From Microbacterium helvum (GTDB lineage Bacteria > Actinomycetota > Actinomycetes > Actinomycetales > Microbacteriaceae), in NCBI RefSeq assembly GCF_014779795.1, contig NZ_JACXZS010000005.1, positions 1 to 64,000 on the forward strand: a DNA stretch of 64,000 bases, given 5' to 3'. The notes beneath the pieces were generated by a model, which was not told where the DNA came from, made no database searches, and was given only the letters and a program-made list of their open reading frames with translations. This document shows, in pieces, positions 1 to 7,873 of this stretch. The position numbers and the translations under genes were made by a program. The first letter of the stretch is position 1; each line of letters starts with the position of its first letter.

Positions 1-1
1 T

Positions 2-136
2 ATGGTGAGACACGTCGAGGTCCTCGTGATGGAACAGCAGTTGGCGCTACTGATCCTCGGGGACCTCGACCCCTACCCGCCGACCATCACCCGGCGAGCC
101 TCACCCCCACCGGATGTCCGAAGAGCCCGATAACGA
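2..136 (+). other. Possible 3' end of an unidentified gene at the window edge
   Basis: An open frame runs from the window edge and stops with TAA at 134-136. It reads as a hydrophobic stretch (residues like LALLILGDLDP) followed by an Arg/Pro-rich tail. I do not recognise it and it may simply be non-coding DNA. It points toward the minus-strand lipoprotein gene that ends at 176. Confidence 0.15.
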
Positions 137-175
137 CCCAACGACGACCGTGTGTACGTCGCACTCGTCCAGAAG

Positions 176-1039
176 TCATTTCGTGGGTGCGTTCTCTGCG
201 ACCGCACGGAGCAGCCGGCGTTTGTCATCTTTGAGTTCGCTGCGGATTCGGACGAGACGATCTGCGTTCTCAGCGATGAAGTCGATCTGGCGACTCCAAT
301 TGGCCTGGTAGAACGCCTCTGACCATCCGCTGCTTTCTGCGCAGTCGGCGTCCGCCGTCGCCATCGCGATCTCGTCCGGCGCTGGAGTGCTCCCCGGTAT
401 CCCGACTTGCCATTGCTCCTCCAGCGCGTCGGACGGCCATTCCAGCGGGTTGGTCGGCACTCCGTCGTAACCCTTGCTCGACATGCACGCGGCCCATTCT
501 TTCCCTGGTTGAGCGACAGCCTCGTCCGTCTCGGCCTGTGCACTCAAGGTCAGTGCGGCCTCAGTCGCGTAGTACAACGCCTCATTTGACGGTGTAGGCA
601 GCGCTTTTCGACTTCTTGCCTGGCAATCGTCCATGATCGAACCGAAGTCAGGAGTTGTGTTCGCAATCTCGCTGGCCCGAGCAACGAATTCGCGCCACTC
701 CGATACGCCGTTATAGGTGTTCGGTGCGGTGTGATAACCGAACTCGGTCGCCAGCGTGGAAGTGAAGAGTCGGTGTTCTCCCGCGCTGAATGATGGGCCC
801 GCACCCACATCGGTTGGTTGCCAGGGGACGAGCCATTCGATGCCATGCTCGGCATAGCAGTCTCGCTCCAGCAGCGCCTCAGCATAGTCACGCAGATGGG
901 CATCGTTCGAGACGAACTCGTCGAGCGGCATTGTCCACTCAGATCGGTTCTGCGGCGGCGGCTCTATGGGGCTTTCGGGCTCTGCCGCGCAGGCCGTACT
1001 GGTGAGGAGAAGGGGCACCAGCCCGAGGGCTGCGAACAT
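176..1039 (-). CDS. Putative secreted lipoprotein, unknown function
   Basis: The protein has 287 residues. The first 17 form a hydrophobic signal ending LLTSTAC, a slightly imperfect lipobox, so Cys17 would be lipidated and the protein anchored outside the membrane. The mature part starts with a Pro/Glu-rich linker and is then mostly alpha-helical, acidic and rich in Trp, with four further cysteines (DRDC, DDC, AAC, ADC contexts). I chose the ATG at 1039 because GAGGG lies 9 nt upstream and the signal begins there; the frame stays open upstream but only antiparallel to the I36 gene. It lies 38 bp downstream of that inhibitor gene on the same strand, so the two are probably co-transcribed. No family is recognised. 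Confidence 0.6.
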   Translation of the reverse strand: MFAALGLVPLLLTSTACAAEPESPIEPPPQNRSEWTMPLDEFVSNDAHLRDYAEALLERDCYAEHGIEWLVPWQPTDVGAGPSFSAGEHRLFTSTLATEFGYHTAPNTYNGVSEWREFVARASEIANTTPDFGSIMDDCQARSRKALPTPSNEALYYATEAALTLSAQAETDEAVAQPGKEWAACMSSKGYDGVPTNPLEWPSDALEEQWQVGIPGSTPAPDEIAMATADADCAESSGWSEAFYQANWSRQIDFIAENADRLVRIRSELKDDKRRLLRAVAENAPTK

Positions 1040-1077
1040 CGTCCGCAGCCCTCGGGTCCCTCGTGTCTGCTGGGTGC

Positions 1078-1515
1078 TCAATTGAACGAGTGGTAGTAGC
1101 CGGACTCGATGTTGTCGCCCTGATTGCCGCCGAGTGCCCAGTTGGAGTTGCCCCTGGGGATGTCGAACAGCAACGTGTCCTTGTTGTCCTCGGCGTACAT
1201 GTACGCCGTCTCGGTGACGCCGTGGTTGTAGATTGAGGTCGCCGAGTTGTTGGCGTCGTACGACGTGCCCGCGTAGTCCCACGTGGCGTAGTCGGGGATG
1301 TACTGCTGGAACTTCACATAGGCGGTTCCGGATCCCGCGGTGGCGAAGCTCGCGTCCTTCCAGATGCAGAGGTAGGACGAGGGGCAGTCGCTCAAGGCGG
1401 CCGAGGCGGGGCCGGCGATACCCGCGACGGATGCGGACACGAGAGCGGCCGCGCCGATCGCCGCGACGGTCACGCGCTTGCGCGCCCCGTCGCGGCGGGA
1501 GGTGATCTGGTCCAT
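1078..1515 (-). CDS. Secreted peptidase inhibitor family I36-type protein
   Basis: A 145-residue secreted protein. Residues 1-40 are a Sec signal (basic start, hydrophobic core, cleavage near GPASA-A). The mature domain opens with CPSSYLCIW (Cys44 and Cys50) and continues with Tyr/Asn/Trp-rich beta strands, the layout of family I36 (Streptomyces metalloproteinase inhibitor, a crystallin-like beta/gamma fold) in single-domain form. Family members inhibit extracellular metalloproteases, but inhibitory activity here is inferred from family only. The lipoprotein gene follows 38 bp downstream. It is separated from the sigma-factor operon upstream by a 40-bp direct repeat, so it may have its own promoter. 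Confidence 0.75.
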   Translation of the reverse strand: MDQITSRRDGARKRVTVAAIGAAALVSASVAGIAGPASAALSDCPSSYLCIWKDASFATAGSGTAYVKFQQYIPDYATWDYAGTSYDANNSATSIYNHGVTETAYMYAEDNKDTLLFDIPRGNSNWALGGNQGDNIESGYYHSFN

Positions 1516-1580
1516 GTATTCCCTTATGCTTCATTGCAGTTGAGGCTCGGGCGACTCGAAGTGAGTGCCGGTAGCCCGTC

Positions 1581-1620
1581 GTAGAGATATGTCCGGTATC
1601 GCCCAGACTGGGACAGGTTC
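1581..1620. repeat. 40-bp direct repeat, copy 1
   Basis: Reads GTAGAGATATGTCCGG at the left end and TGGGACAGGTTC at the right. It matches a second copy at 3817-3856 in the same orientation and of the same length, differing mainly in the central 8 bases. It resembles a mobile-element end, but no transposase gene is present. Confidence 0.8.
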
Positions 1621-1671
1621 GTTCATGTTCGTTATCTGTTCGTTATGAACGCCCAGGCTGCTGAAACCCTG

Positions 1672-2139
1672 CTACGAGCAGTTGAGTTTGTCGGTACCCG
1701 CCGCCACGGAAGGCGCCCCAGTGTTGGGCGCGAGCGTCGCGACGGTCGCCCAGCCGTCGTACGCGCGGACAGTACCCGAACTACGCGAGTTGGCGAGCGA
1801 GCGCACACTGCTGAGGGCGGCTACGGAGTTGCCGGTCGTGCAGCTGAAGAAGGTCAGCTTGTTGCCGGTGTAGCTGACACCGTCGAAGGCGCAGAACGCA
1901 CCGCTTGGACAGGTGCCGACGGCGAGGGGCTGGGCGCCGTCAGCGGTCAATGTCAAGACGACGGCGCCGTCGTCCCAGGACACCTCGTTGGCTGCGGTCT
2001 GCGTACCGCCGAACTCGGCGATGACGGCATCCACCCGCAACTGGAGCGGCTCGTCGGCTGCATTTGCAGGCGTGGCGGAGAGGGCAAGTGCGGCCGCGAG
2101 GACGGTCATCCCCAGCAGCGCGAATGACAAGCGGGTCAT
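1672..2139 (-). CDS. Small secreted protein, I36-like, last gene of the sigma-factor operon
   Basis: The 155-residue product has a Sec signal peptide (residues 1-27, ending TPANA-A). The mature region contains TCPSGAFCAF and later FFSC and LNCS, a cysteine/aromatic pattern like the I36/crystallin-like secreted proteins, though weaker than in the neighbour at 1078-1515. Start at 2139: AGAAGAG lies just upstream, and ATGA overlap with the preceding gene shows translational coupling. It is the third gene behind an ECF sigma factor and a membrane protein, so it is a likely extracytoplasmic effector of that switch. Protease inhibition is speculative. Confidence 0.6.
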   Translation of the reverse strand: MTRLSFALLGMTVLAAALALSATPANAADEPLQLRVDAVIAEFGGTQTAANEVSWDDGAVVLTLTADGAQPLAVGTCPSGAFCAFDGVSYTGNKLTFFSCTTGNSVAALSSVRSLANSRSSGTVRAYDGWATVATLAPNTGAPSVAAGTDKLNCS

Positions 2140-3113
2140 TGATCTCTTCTTTCGAATGCGTAGTACGACATGACGGACGGGGAAGGGATGTCGGTGCGGT
2201 CGTGGCCGACCCACACGGTCTCGGTCGCGAGGACGTGTCCGGAGAGACTCACGAGGATGCGTTCGACGAAGTCGGAGTCGCCCGGCGGGCTCTCGAAGAC
2301 GTACGCCTCGCGACCGAGGCGGTCGGTCGTCGTGCCGGCGAGCTCGAGGTCGAGGCCGGCGATCACTTCGAGCAGCGCCGCCTCTTCGGCGGGGCGGAGC
2401 ACCCGCTCCATCAGCAGCGCCTCCACCTGCGACAACCAGTCGCTGACTGTCGAGTCCTCGGAGAGCCCTGCGTCGAGCATCAACTGTCGCAGCTCGCCGG
2501 CGTCTTCGGGTACCGGATCGGGGAACAGGTAGGTGTGCTGGCCCGCTTCTTCGTCGAACCGGTACAGCTCGGTGCCCGGCGGCGTCGCCTTCGGATCGTC
2601 CACGGGCTTGCCCTGCGTGTCGTACGGCGTGCCGGCGACCGCGACCTGCGACCACACGCCATCTGGGTAGCGGGTCAGCGTCAGGTTCTCGGGCGCGATA
2701 TACGGCGGGGGAACGTCCTCGCCCTCGGCGCCCACCGTCGTCACGAGTCCCCAGGTCTGCAGGTCGATCTGCTGCGGTTGCCCGGGCGGGGCGGGATCGG
2801 GCGCATCGGAGGCCCGCAGCTGCTCAGCGAGGTCGGCGAGCAGCTCGGCCGCGTCGCCGGTTCCGGTCTGCGCCGCCGTGATCTGCAGCATCGGCGGCGT
2901 CGCCGCGTAACTCGGTGTGGGGGCCGCGAGCATCGACACCGTGATCGCCACGACCGCGACGACAGCCGCGGTGGCGGACGTGATGATCGACCACCCCGGA
3001 ACCCCGAGCCGGCGACGCCGGCGGGTGCGATCGGCGCGCAGATCGTCGCGCATCTGCGCGATGACGAGGTTCTCCATTGCGTCGCCACGGGGCATCGGGC
3101 GCTGATCGCTCAT
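2136..3113 (-). CDS. Single-pass membrane protein linked to ECF sigma factor (CU044_5270-like)
   Basis: The product has 325 residues: about 42 cytoplasmic residues (acidic start, then an RRRRR patch), one membrane helix around residues 43-65, and a large extracytoplasmic domain. The N-terminus contains MENLVIAQMRDDLRAD and has no zinc anti-sigma HxxxCxxC motif. Genes of this architecture commonly follow ECF sigma factors in actinobacteria and are annotated as the CU044_5270 family. It overlaps the sigma gene by ATGA upstream and the small secreted protein gene by ATGA downstream. It is a candidate sensor or anti-sigma partner; that role is inferred from position and topology only. Confidence 0.65.
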   Translation of the reverse strand: MSDQRPMPRGDAMENLVIAQMRDDLRADRTRRRRRLGVPGWSIITSATAAVVAVVAITVSMLAAPTPSYAATPPMLQITAAQTGTGDAAELLADLAEQLRASDAPDPAPPGQPQQIDLQTWGLVTTVGAEGEDVPPPYIAPENLTLTRYPDGVWSQVAVAGTPYDTQGKPVDDPKATPPGTELYRFDEEAGQHTYLFPDPVPEDAGELRQLMLDAGLSEDSTVSDWLSQVEALLMERVLRPAEEAALLEVIAGLDLELAGTTTDRLGREAYVFESPPGDSDFVERILVSLSGHVLATETVWVGHDRTDIPSPSVMSYYAFERRDQ

Positions 3114-3736
3114 GATTCGCCCTCGACGGTGTGAGGAGCGTGGTGGGCGAGCGTCTTGCGCAGCCGCTCCTTCGCGCGGGTGAGGCGCTTGCGCACCGTG
3201 GATTCGGAGGCTCCGATGACGACCGCGGCATCGCGCGGCGGCATCCCTTCGAGAAGGCACAGCGCGATGACCTGGGCGTCCGCGGCGCTCGCCGTGCGGA
3301 GCGCTGTCTCGATGTCGTGCGACAGCGAGGTGCGGTCGACGTGGCGCGCGACCTCGTCGGCGTGGTCGGGCACCTCTTCTGCTGCAGGGACGCTTGCGAT
3401 CAGCCGCTCATACCGGCGCTGGCCCCGCAGCTGGTTCTTTGCGGCCAGGGCGACCGTCTTCAGCAACCAGGGCAGGAGCGAACCGTCCACGCCGCGCACC
3501 TCGTCGCGCTTGCGCCACAGCGCCAGCTGCGTGATGCCGACCGCGTCCTCGGCATCGGCCGCGTTGCGCGTCATCGTCAGCGCGAGCGCGTACATCTTCT
3601 TCTCGTGCCGGCGCAGGAGCGTGCGCATCGCGGACTCGTCGCCCTCGCGGGCATGCCGAAGCAGCGTCTCGTCCGAGACGCTCGACTCAGAGGCCGCGGC
3701 GATCGGGATGTCGCCGTCCAGCGGGGCGGGCACCAC
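3110..3736 (-). CDS. ECF-type RNA polymerase sigma factor
   Basis: A 208-residue sigma-70 family protein. Region 2 lies around residues 25-95 (DETLLRHAREGDESAM, later DAEDAVGITQLALWRKRDE) and region 4 at the C-terminus (MPPRDAAVVIGASESTVRKRLTRAKERLRK, a helix-turn-helix). It has no extra C-terminal domain. It is the first gene of a three-gene ATGA-coupled operon with a membrane protein and a secreted protein. The start is uncertain between two adjacent GTG codons (3736 and 3733). TATGAT lies 6 nt before the second GTG, which would make the message leaderless. The gene set sits between two 40-bp direct repeats. Confidence 0.85.
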   Translation of the reverse strand: MVPAPLDGDIPIAAASESSVSDETLLRHAREGDESAMRTLLRRHEKKMYALALTMTRNAADAEDAVGITQLALWRKRDEVRGVDGSLLPWLLKTVALAAKNQLRGQRRYERLIASVPAAEEVPDHADEVARHVDRTSLSHDIETALRTASAADAQVIALCLLEGMPPRDAAVVIGASESTVRKRLTRAKERLRKTLAHHAPHTVEGES

Positions 3737-3739
3737 GGC

Positions 3740-3745
3740 ATCATA
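3740..3745 (-). promoter_or_regulatory. -10 element of the sigma-factor operon
   Basis: TATGAT on the minus strand, 6 nt upstream of the GTG at 3733, the spacing expected for a leaderless transcript. No convincing -35 box was seen. Confidence 0.4.
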
Positions 3746-3816
3746 AGCGGGCCCCTGCGCGTATCCCGAACTGCGCCCGGTGGCCGCAGCGACCGGGCCG
3801 AGTGATCAAGGCTCAC

Positions 3817-3856
3817 GTAGAGATATGTCCGGCATCAGGGTTTTTGGGACAGGTTC
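3817..3856. repeat. 40-bp direct repeat, copy 2, overlapping the merR-type gene 3' end
   Basis: Same orientation and ends (GTAGAGATATGTCCGG and TGGGACAGGTTC) as copy 1 at 1581-1620. The last codons of the regulator gene ending at 3835 (NLSQKP then stop) are encoded by the repeat itself, so the insertion has probably replaced that gene's original 3' end. Confidence 0.8.
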
Positions 3857-4488
3857 CGGCGTTTCTCTTCCGGATCAGTGGATGCCGGCGGTCTGGCGAC
3901 CAGCAGGTGGTGGTGGGCGAGGCGCCGGAGTGCGAGCATGACGGGCTCGTAGAGGGCAGTCCCGAGCACGGCGTACGTCACGGCCTCGTCGAGGCGCATC
4001 CCGGGCAAGAGAGCGAGCTCTGCGCTCGCGACCTGGAGCATCGCATCGCCGTACCGACGCAGCGCGGCGGGTGAGGCATCCAATCCCGCCGCTTCGAGCG
4101 CGCGCAGCGCCTCTTCGAGTTGCGCGACCGCGGTGAAATCTGCGTCGTAGGTGAGGCCGAGCTCGGCGATCGCGGCGCGGGCGAGGGGATGGTCGCCGCG
4201 CAGTTCGTCGACGTAGGGCGGCAGGGCGCCGACGGCGCGACCGAGGATCTCGACGGGATCGCCGGTGGGGGCGTCGATGAGGGCCAGGATGTCGCGCACC
4301 CGCGCGAGCGGAAGGCCACGCACGCCGGTCAGGGCGGCGATCACGCGCAGGCGGGCGAGGTGCCCTTCGTCGTACTCGGCTCGTGTCGCCGACACCGTCT
4401 CGCCGCGGGGGAGCATTCCCTCGCGGATGTAGAACTTCACGGTCGCCACCGGGACGCCGCTGCGCTCCGACAGTTCCGAGATCTTCAT
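3835..4488 (-). CDS. MerR-family transcriptional regulator
   Basis: A 217-residue protein with an N-terminal MerR winged helix-turn-helix (residues 1-70: MKISELSERSGVPVATVKFY, then REGMLPRGE). The rest is helical (residues 75-200) and lacks a cysteine metal-binding motif, so it probably senses an organic ligand or partner. It is divergent from the small membrane protein gene at 4577, and the 88-bp gap holds repeated ATCCAA half-sites, so it likely controls both. The C-terminal residues EEKRRNLSQKP are encoded partly by a 40-bp repeat, which suggests a slightly altered tail. GGAGG-type RBS precedes the start. Confidence 0.85.
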   Translation of the reverse strand: MKISELSERSGVPVATVKFYIREGMLPRGETVSATRAEYDEGHLARLRVIAALTGVRGLPLARVRDILALIDAPTGDPVEILGRAVGALPPYVDELRGDHPLARAAIAELGLTYDADFTAVAQLEEALRALEAAGLDASPAALRRYGDAMLQVASAELALLPGMRLDEAVTYAVLGTALYEPVMLALRRLAHHHLLVARPPASTDPEEKRRNLSQKP

Positions 4489-4510
4489 CGCGGCCTCCTG
4501 TCTCTTGTCA

Positions 4511-4554
4511 TTGGATACTATAACTATCTAACATTGGAGAGTTGAACTATCCAA
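4511..4554. promoter_or_regulatory. Divergent MerR-type operator/promoter region
   Basis: TTGGATA (4511-4517) and TATCCAA (4548-4554) form inverted half-sites. AACTATCTAAC (4522-4532) and AACTATCCAAT (4545-4555) repeat directly 23 bp apart. The stretch is AT-rich against its surroundings and lies between the divergent regulator and membrane protein genes. Confidence 0.55.
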
Positions 4555-4576
4555 TCCTCGAGCCCGGGAGGCAAGA

Positions 4577-4993
4577 ATGGACCCGATCCTCACGATCGTC
4601 GCGGGCGCGACGATCCTCACCGTCATCGGCATCATGTCGGGCGGCACGTTCCTGTTGCGGATCGCGTCGCGCGGACTGCCGTTCAACGGGCTGCAGAAGT
4701 CGTTCTTCCGCGCCGGTCACGCACACGCAGGCGCGCTCGTGCTGCTCGGACTCGTGAGCCTGCTGCTCGTCTCGGCGGTCGGAGTGCCCACACCGTGGCA
4801 GTGGGCGGCCGTCGGCGTTCTGGCGAGCGCGCTCCTGATCCCCGGCGGCTTCTTCCTGTCGGTGCTCGGTCATGACCCGCAGCGGCCCGGCCGTGCGATC
4901 GCCCTGCTGTGGACGGGAGTGGTCGTGCTGGCGGCATCCCTTCTCGCCGTCGGCGTCGGGGTGATCCTGGCGGGCGTCACCGCGCTGGGGTGA
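4577..4993 (+). CDS. Small integral membrane protein, probable target of the divergent MerR regulator
   Basis: The 138-residue protein has four predicted membrane helices (about residues 3-25, 47-68, 75-98 and 110-135). A polar segment carrying RAGHAHAG lies before the second helix and HDPQRPGR before the fourth. GGGAGG sits upstream of the ATG. No transport or enzyme motif is recognised. The divergent arrangement with a MerR regulator suggests a stress- or ligand-induced membrane function. Confidence 0.7.
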   Translation: MDPILTIVAGATILTVIGIMSGGTFLLRIASRGLPFNGLQKSFFRAGHAHAGALVLLGLVSLLLVSAVGVPTPWQWAAVGVLASALLIPGGFFLSVLGHDPQRPGRAIALLWTGVVVLAASLLAVGVGVILAGVTALG

Positions 4994-4996
4994 GGT

Positions 4997-5002
4997 TAGT
5001 CT
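4997..5002 (+). promoter_or_regulatory. -10 element, leaderless start of the SseB-domain gene
   Basis: TAGTCT ends exactly 6 nt before the ATG at 5009, the spacing expected when transcription starts at the start codon. There is no Shine-Dalgarno sequence. Confidence 0.6.
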
Positions 5003-5008
5003 CGAGCA

Positions 5009-6112
5009 ATGGCATTGTTCTCGCGCCGTCCGAAGAAGCCCGCCGAGCCGTCGGGTGACGCCGTCGACACCCCGGCCGACGCGACGGCGGCCGACGCGAC
5101 GGCGGCCGGGGACGCTCCGGCCGCGCAGGCGACGGCGGACGCGACGGGAGAAGTGGATGCCGCAGCCGCCCCGTCCGTGTCGATCTCGGTGTCGTCGTAC
5201 GGAGGTCTCGGGGCGGCTCCCGCGCCCGCGCGCCCGGACGCCGACCGCGCGCCGGCGGCCGATGCGGAGCCGCCGGCCACGCTGCCGCGCATGGGCGGAC
5301 GAGAATGGATGCACACGGCGCCCGAGCAGACCGAGACGATCCCCGGCCTGCGCGACAACGCGCTGCTGCGCGACGCACTGGGCCGGGTGGGCGACGCACC
5401 CGCATCGCAGGCACTGCTCGACGTCGCGCGTCAGCTGATGCAGGGCCATGTATTCCTGCGTGTGAAGGGTGACGCCCGCACGCTGCTCGCCGAGGGCAAG
5501 CCGCTGCCGCTCGGCGTCGCGAACCTGGGCGACCGGGTGTTCGCCCTCGCCTTCTCGAGCGGCGCCGCGCTGCAGGCGAGCCTCAAGGCCGACGGCGACG
5601 CCGACACCTCGGCCATGGGGCAGCCGGTGCTCACGGTGCTGCAGCATGTGTTCGCGAGCAACTACGACGGCATCGTGCTCGACCCCGCTTCGACGCCCTC
5701 GCGCGCCGTGCTTCCGGCCGAGCTGCTCAAGCGTGCGGTCGAGCAGGCCGACCCCGAACTGACCGTCAAGACCCTGCTCGCCGCCGAGCGCACGCCCGAG
5801 ATCTCGGCGCAGGTCGCCGACGCGCTCACGCGCGTGCCGCTGTGGGTGGCCGCGGGGCTCGCCGAAGGCGGAGTGCCCGGTCTCGCCGAAGGGCGCACGC
5901 CCGACGGCTCGCGGTTCCTCGAGGTGTACTCGCACCCGCTCGAGGTCGCCGTCATGGGACGCGGCGACAACGCCGTGCCGATCACGGCGGTGCAGCTGGC
6001 GAAGGCGCTGCGGTCGGACGACGCCATCACCGGCGTCGTCGTGGACCCGGCGGGTCCCTGGATCCGCCTGACGCGCGACGAGCTCGCGCCGGTGCTCGCG
6101 CTCGGGCAGTAG
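5009..6112 (+). CDS. SseB-domain protein with a disordered N-terminus
   Basis: The 367-residue protein has a low-complexity Ala/Asp/Pro-rich N-terminal tail (about residues 8-100, with a tandem ATAADATAAGD stretch). An SseB N-terminal-type domain follows from about residue 115 (LRDALGRVGD, then LMQGHVFLRVKGD and PVLTVLQHVF), plus a C-terminal half that resembles SseB C-terminal folds (VYSHPLEVAV, ITAVQLAKAL). In actinobacteria such proteins are of unknown role. There is no signal peptide, so it is probably cytoplasmic. It is transcribed alone from an apparently leaderless promoter. Confidence 0.7.
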   Translation: MALFSRRPKKPAEPSGDAVDTPADATAADATAAGDAPAAQATADATGEVDAAAAPSVSISVSSYGGLGAAPAPARPDADRAPAADAEPPATLPRMGGREWMHTAPEQTETIPGLRDNALLRDALGRVGDAPASQALLDVARQLMQGHVFLRVKGDARTLLAEGKPLPLGVANLGDRVFALAFSSGAALQASLKADGDADTSAMGQPVLTVLQHVFASNYDGIVLDPASTPSRAVLPAELLKRAVEQADPELTVKTLLAAERTPEISAQVADALTRVPLWVAAGLAEGGVPGLAEGRTPDGSRFLEVYSHPLEVAVMGRGDNAVPITAVQLAKALRSDDAITGVVVDPAGPWIRLTRDELAPVLALGQ

Positions 6113-6277
6113 CGCGCATCCTGGCCGCGGCGGAGTTCGCGAGAAGCCGCACTTTCGCGTGGGACGCCGCAGCGTGTGCGCCGGAGTGTGGCGTGTCGGA
6201 CACGAGCGCGGCGGCTCGCGCGCCGAGACGACGGCGGCGATGGCGTGCGCGGGGTGACGGATGTCGTGGCCGCCCGC

Positions 6278-6283
6278 TAGCGT
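6278..6283 (+). promoter_or_regulatory. -10 element, leaderless start of the LigD-type polymerase gene
   Basis: TAGCGT lies 6 nt before the ATG at 6290, and no ribosome-binding site is present. The preceding 177 bp contain no gene. Confidence 0.55.
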
Positions 6284-6289
6284 CGGAAC

Positions 6290-7333
6290 ATGGCGTCGGA
6301 GCGCATCACCCTCACCGTTCCCGGTCCCGACGGCGACCGCGAGGTCGGCCTGTCGAGCCCCAACCGTGTGATCTGGCCCGAGCTCGGCATCACGAAGCAC
6401 GAGCTCGCCGAGTACCTCATCGCGGTGCAGGGACCGTTCCTCGCCGCGAACGGCGATCGGCCGGTGTCGCTCGAGCGCTTCCCCGAGGGCGTCGACGGCG
6501 AGCGGTTCTATTCGAAGAACCCGCCCAAGGGGGCCCCGGCCTTCGTCGAAGCGCGCACTGTCACGTACAACAGCGGCCGGCGGCATCCTCAGCTCGTCCT
6601 CACCGAGATCGCGGCGGCGGTCTGGGCGGTGCAGATGAACACCGTCGTCTTCCACCCGTGGGCGTCGTTGACGGCGAACACCGACAACCCCGTCGAGCTG
6701 CGGATCGATCTCGACCCGCAGCCGGGAACGGATTTCGCGGATGCCGCAGCCGTCGCTCCCGCGCTGCGAGATGTGCTGGCCGAGGCGGGGCTGACGGCGT
6801 TCCTCAAGACCAGCGGCAATCGGGGCATCCACGTGTTCTGCCCGATCGAGCCGGAGTGGGAGTTCCTCGACGTGCGGCACGCGGTCATCGCGGCGGGGCG
6901 CGAGCTGGAGCGCCGCATGCCCGACAAGGTCACGATGAGCTGGTGGAAGGAGGAGCGGGGCGAGCGCATCTTCATCGACTTCAACCAGGCGAACCGCGAC
7001 CGCACGATGGCGGGCGCGTACAGCCCGCGCGCGCTGCCGACGGCGACCGTGTCGACGCCGCTCACGTGGGACGAGCTGGCCGCGGGCGTCGACCCGGCGG
7101 CGTTCACCGTGCGCACGGTGCCCGGGCGTCTCGCCGACGCCGGCGATCCGTGGGCGACGCTGCTCGAGAAGCCGGGACGCATCGACACCCTGCTGGAGTG
7201 GTGGCAGCGCGACCTCGACGCGGGACTGGGCGAGCTGAACTTCCCGCCCGACTTCCCCAAGATGCCGGGGGAGCCGCCGCGTGTGCAGCCGAGCCGCATC
7301 AACCCCGAGAACTGGCCCAAGGACGACGAATGA
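6290..7333 (+). CDS. LigD-type DNA polymerase/primase (NHEJ polymerase domain protein)
   Basis: A 347-residue stand-alone archaeo-eukaryotic-primase-type polymerase. The catalytic acidic motif RIDLDP carries Asp140 and Asp142, SGNRGIHVF (residues 175-183) is the conserved nucleotide-binding stretch, and IFIDFNQANRDRT carries Asp230. FHPW near 121 is also typical. In bacterial end-joining this domain fills gaps and adds ribonucleotides at breaks handled by Ku and ligase. Here ligase and nuclease domains are absent from the protein, and a separate ATP-dependent ligase lies nearby at 7874-8920. No Ku gene is in the window. The reductase gene follows 10 bp downstream. Confidence 0.9.
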   Translation: MASERITLTVPGPDGDREVGLSSPNRVIWPELGITKHELAEYLIAVQGPFLAANGDRPVSLERFPEGVDGERFYSKNPPKGAPAFVEARTVTYNSGRRHPQLVLTEIAAAVWAVQMNTVVFHPWASLTANTDNPVELRIDLDPQPGTDFADAAAVAPALRDVLAEAGLTAFLKTSGNRGIHVFCPIEPEWEFLDVRHAVIAAGRELERRMPDKVTMSWWKEERGERIFIDFNQANRDRTMAGAYSPRALPTATVSTPLTWDELAAGVDPAAFTVRTVPGRLADAGDPWATLLEKPGRIDTLLEWWQRDLDAGLGELNFPPDFPKMPGEPPRVQPSRINPENWPKDDE

Positions 7334-7343
7334 GGCGGGGGAC

Positions 7344-7859
7344 ATGACCGAGTCGGCGACCGATCCCTGGCGCGTCGTTCCGTCCGAGCCGCGGCCGCGC
7401 CGCGCCGGCCTTCTCGACCGACTGATCGAGAAGGTGCTGCGCACGCAGTGGATCGTCCGGGCACCGATCGCGCTGTACCGCGCGGGACTCGGATGGATGT
7501 TCGGAGAGCGGCTCGTGATGATCGAGCACCTCGGCCGCGTGTCGCACGATAGGCGGTTCGTGGTCGTCGAGGTCGTCGATCGTCAGCGCAACGTGATCCG
7601 CGTGGCCTCGGGGTTCGGCACGCGGGCCCAGTGGTACCGCAACCTGAAGGCGAACGGCGTGGCGTATCTCAGCACCGGCGGCGCCCGGCACGTGCGCGCC
7701 GCGGTGCGGCTGCTCGATCGCGCCGAGTCCGAGGCGCATCTGGCTGTCTACGCCGCGCGCTACCCGCGGGCGTGGCGGCACCTCAAGGCCGCGATGGACG
7801 ACGCGGCCGGCGGCGACGCGTACATCCCGATCGTGGAGTTCATCCCGCCGCCACGCTGA
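7344..7859 (+). CDS. Nitroreductase/deazaflavin (F420)-dependent oxidoreductase family protein
   Basis: A 171-residue protein of the Ddn split-barrel type. The core LVMIEHLGRVSHDRRFVVVEVV and FGTRAQWYRNLKANG correspond to the family's beta-barrel and cofactor-binding loop (usually TxGRKSG and GxxxxPxWxxNLxA). The start at 7344 is preceded by GGCGGGGG and lies 10 bp after the polymerase gene, so the two are probably co-transcribed. Members reduce enones, quinones or nitro compounds with F420H2; the substrate here is unknown. It converges on the ligase gene with only 14 bp between. Confidence 0.75.
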   Translation: MTESATDPWRVVPSEPRPRRAGLLDRLIEKVLRTQWIVRAPIALYRAGLGWMFGERLVMIEHLGRVSHDRRFVVVEVVDRQRNVIRVASGFGTRAQWYRNLKANGVAYLSTGGARHVRAAVRLLDRAESEAHLAVYAARYPRAWRHLKAAMDDAAGGDAYIPIVEFIPPPR

Positions 7860-7873
7860 CCAAGAGCGGATCT

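Noticed and set aside
1581..3856. Intact composite transposon
   Set aside because: No transposase, and the 40-bp units are direct, not inverted; only the repeats are supported.
4547..7444. 965-codon open frame on the minus strand
   Set aside because: It lies antisense to the SseB and LigD-type genes, has Arg/Arg-Gly-rich meaningless composition and matches the frame that stays open in high-GC coding DNA.
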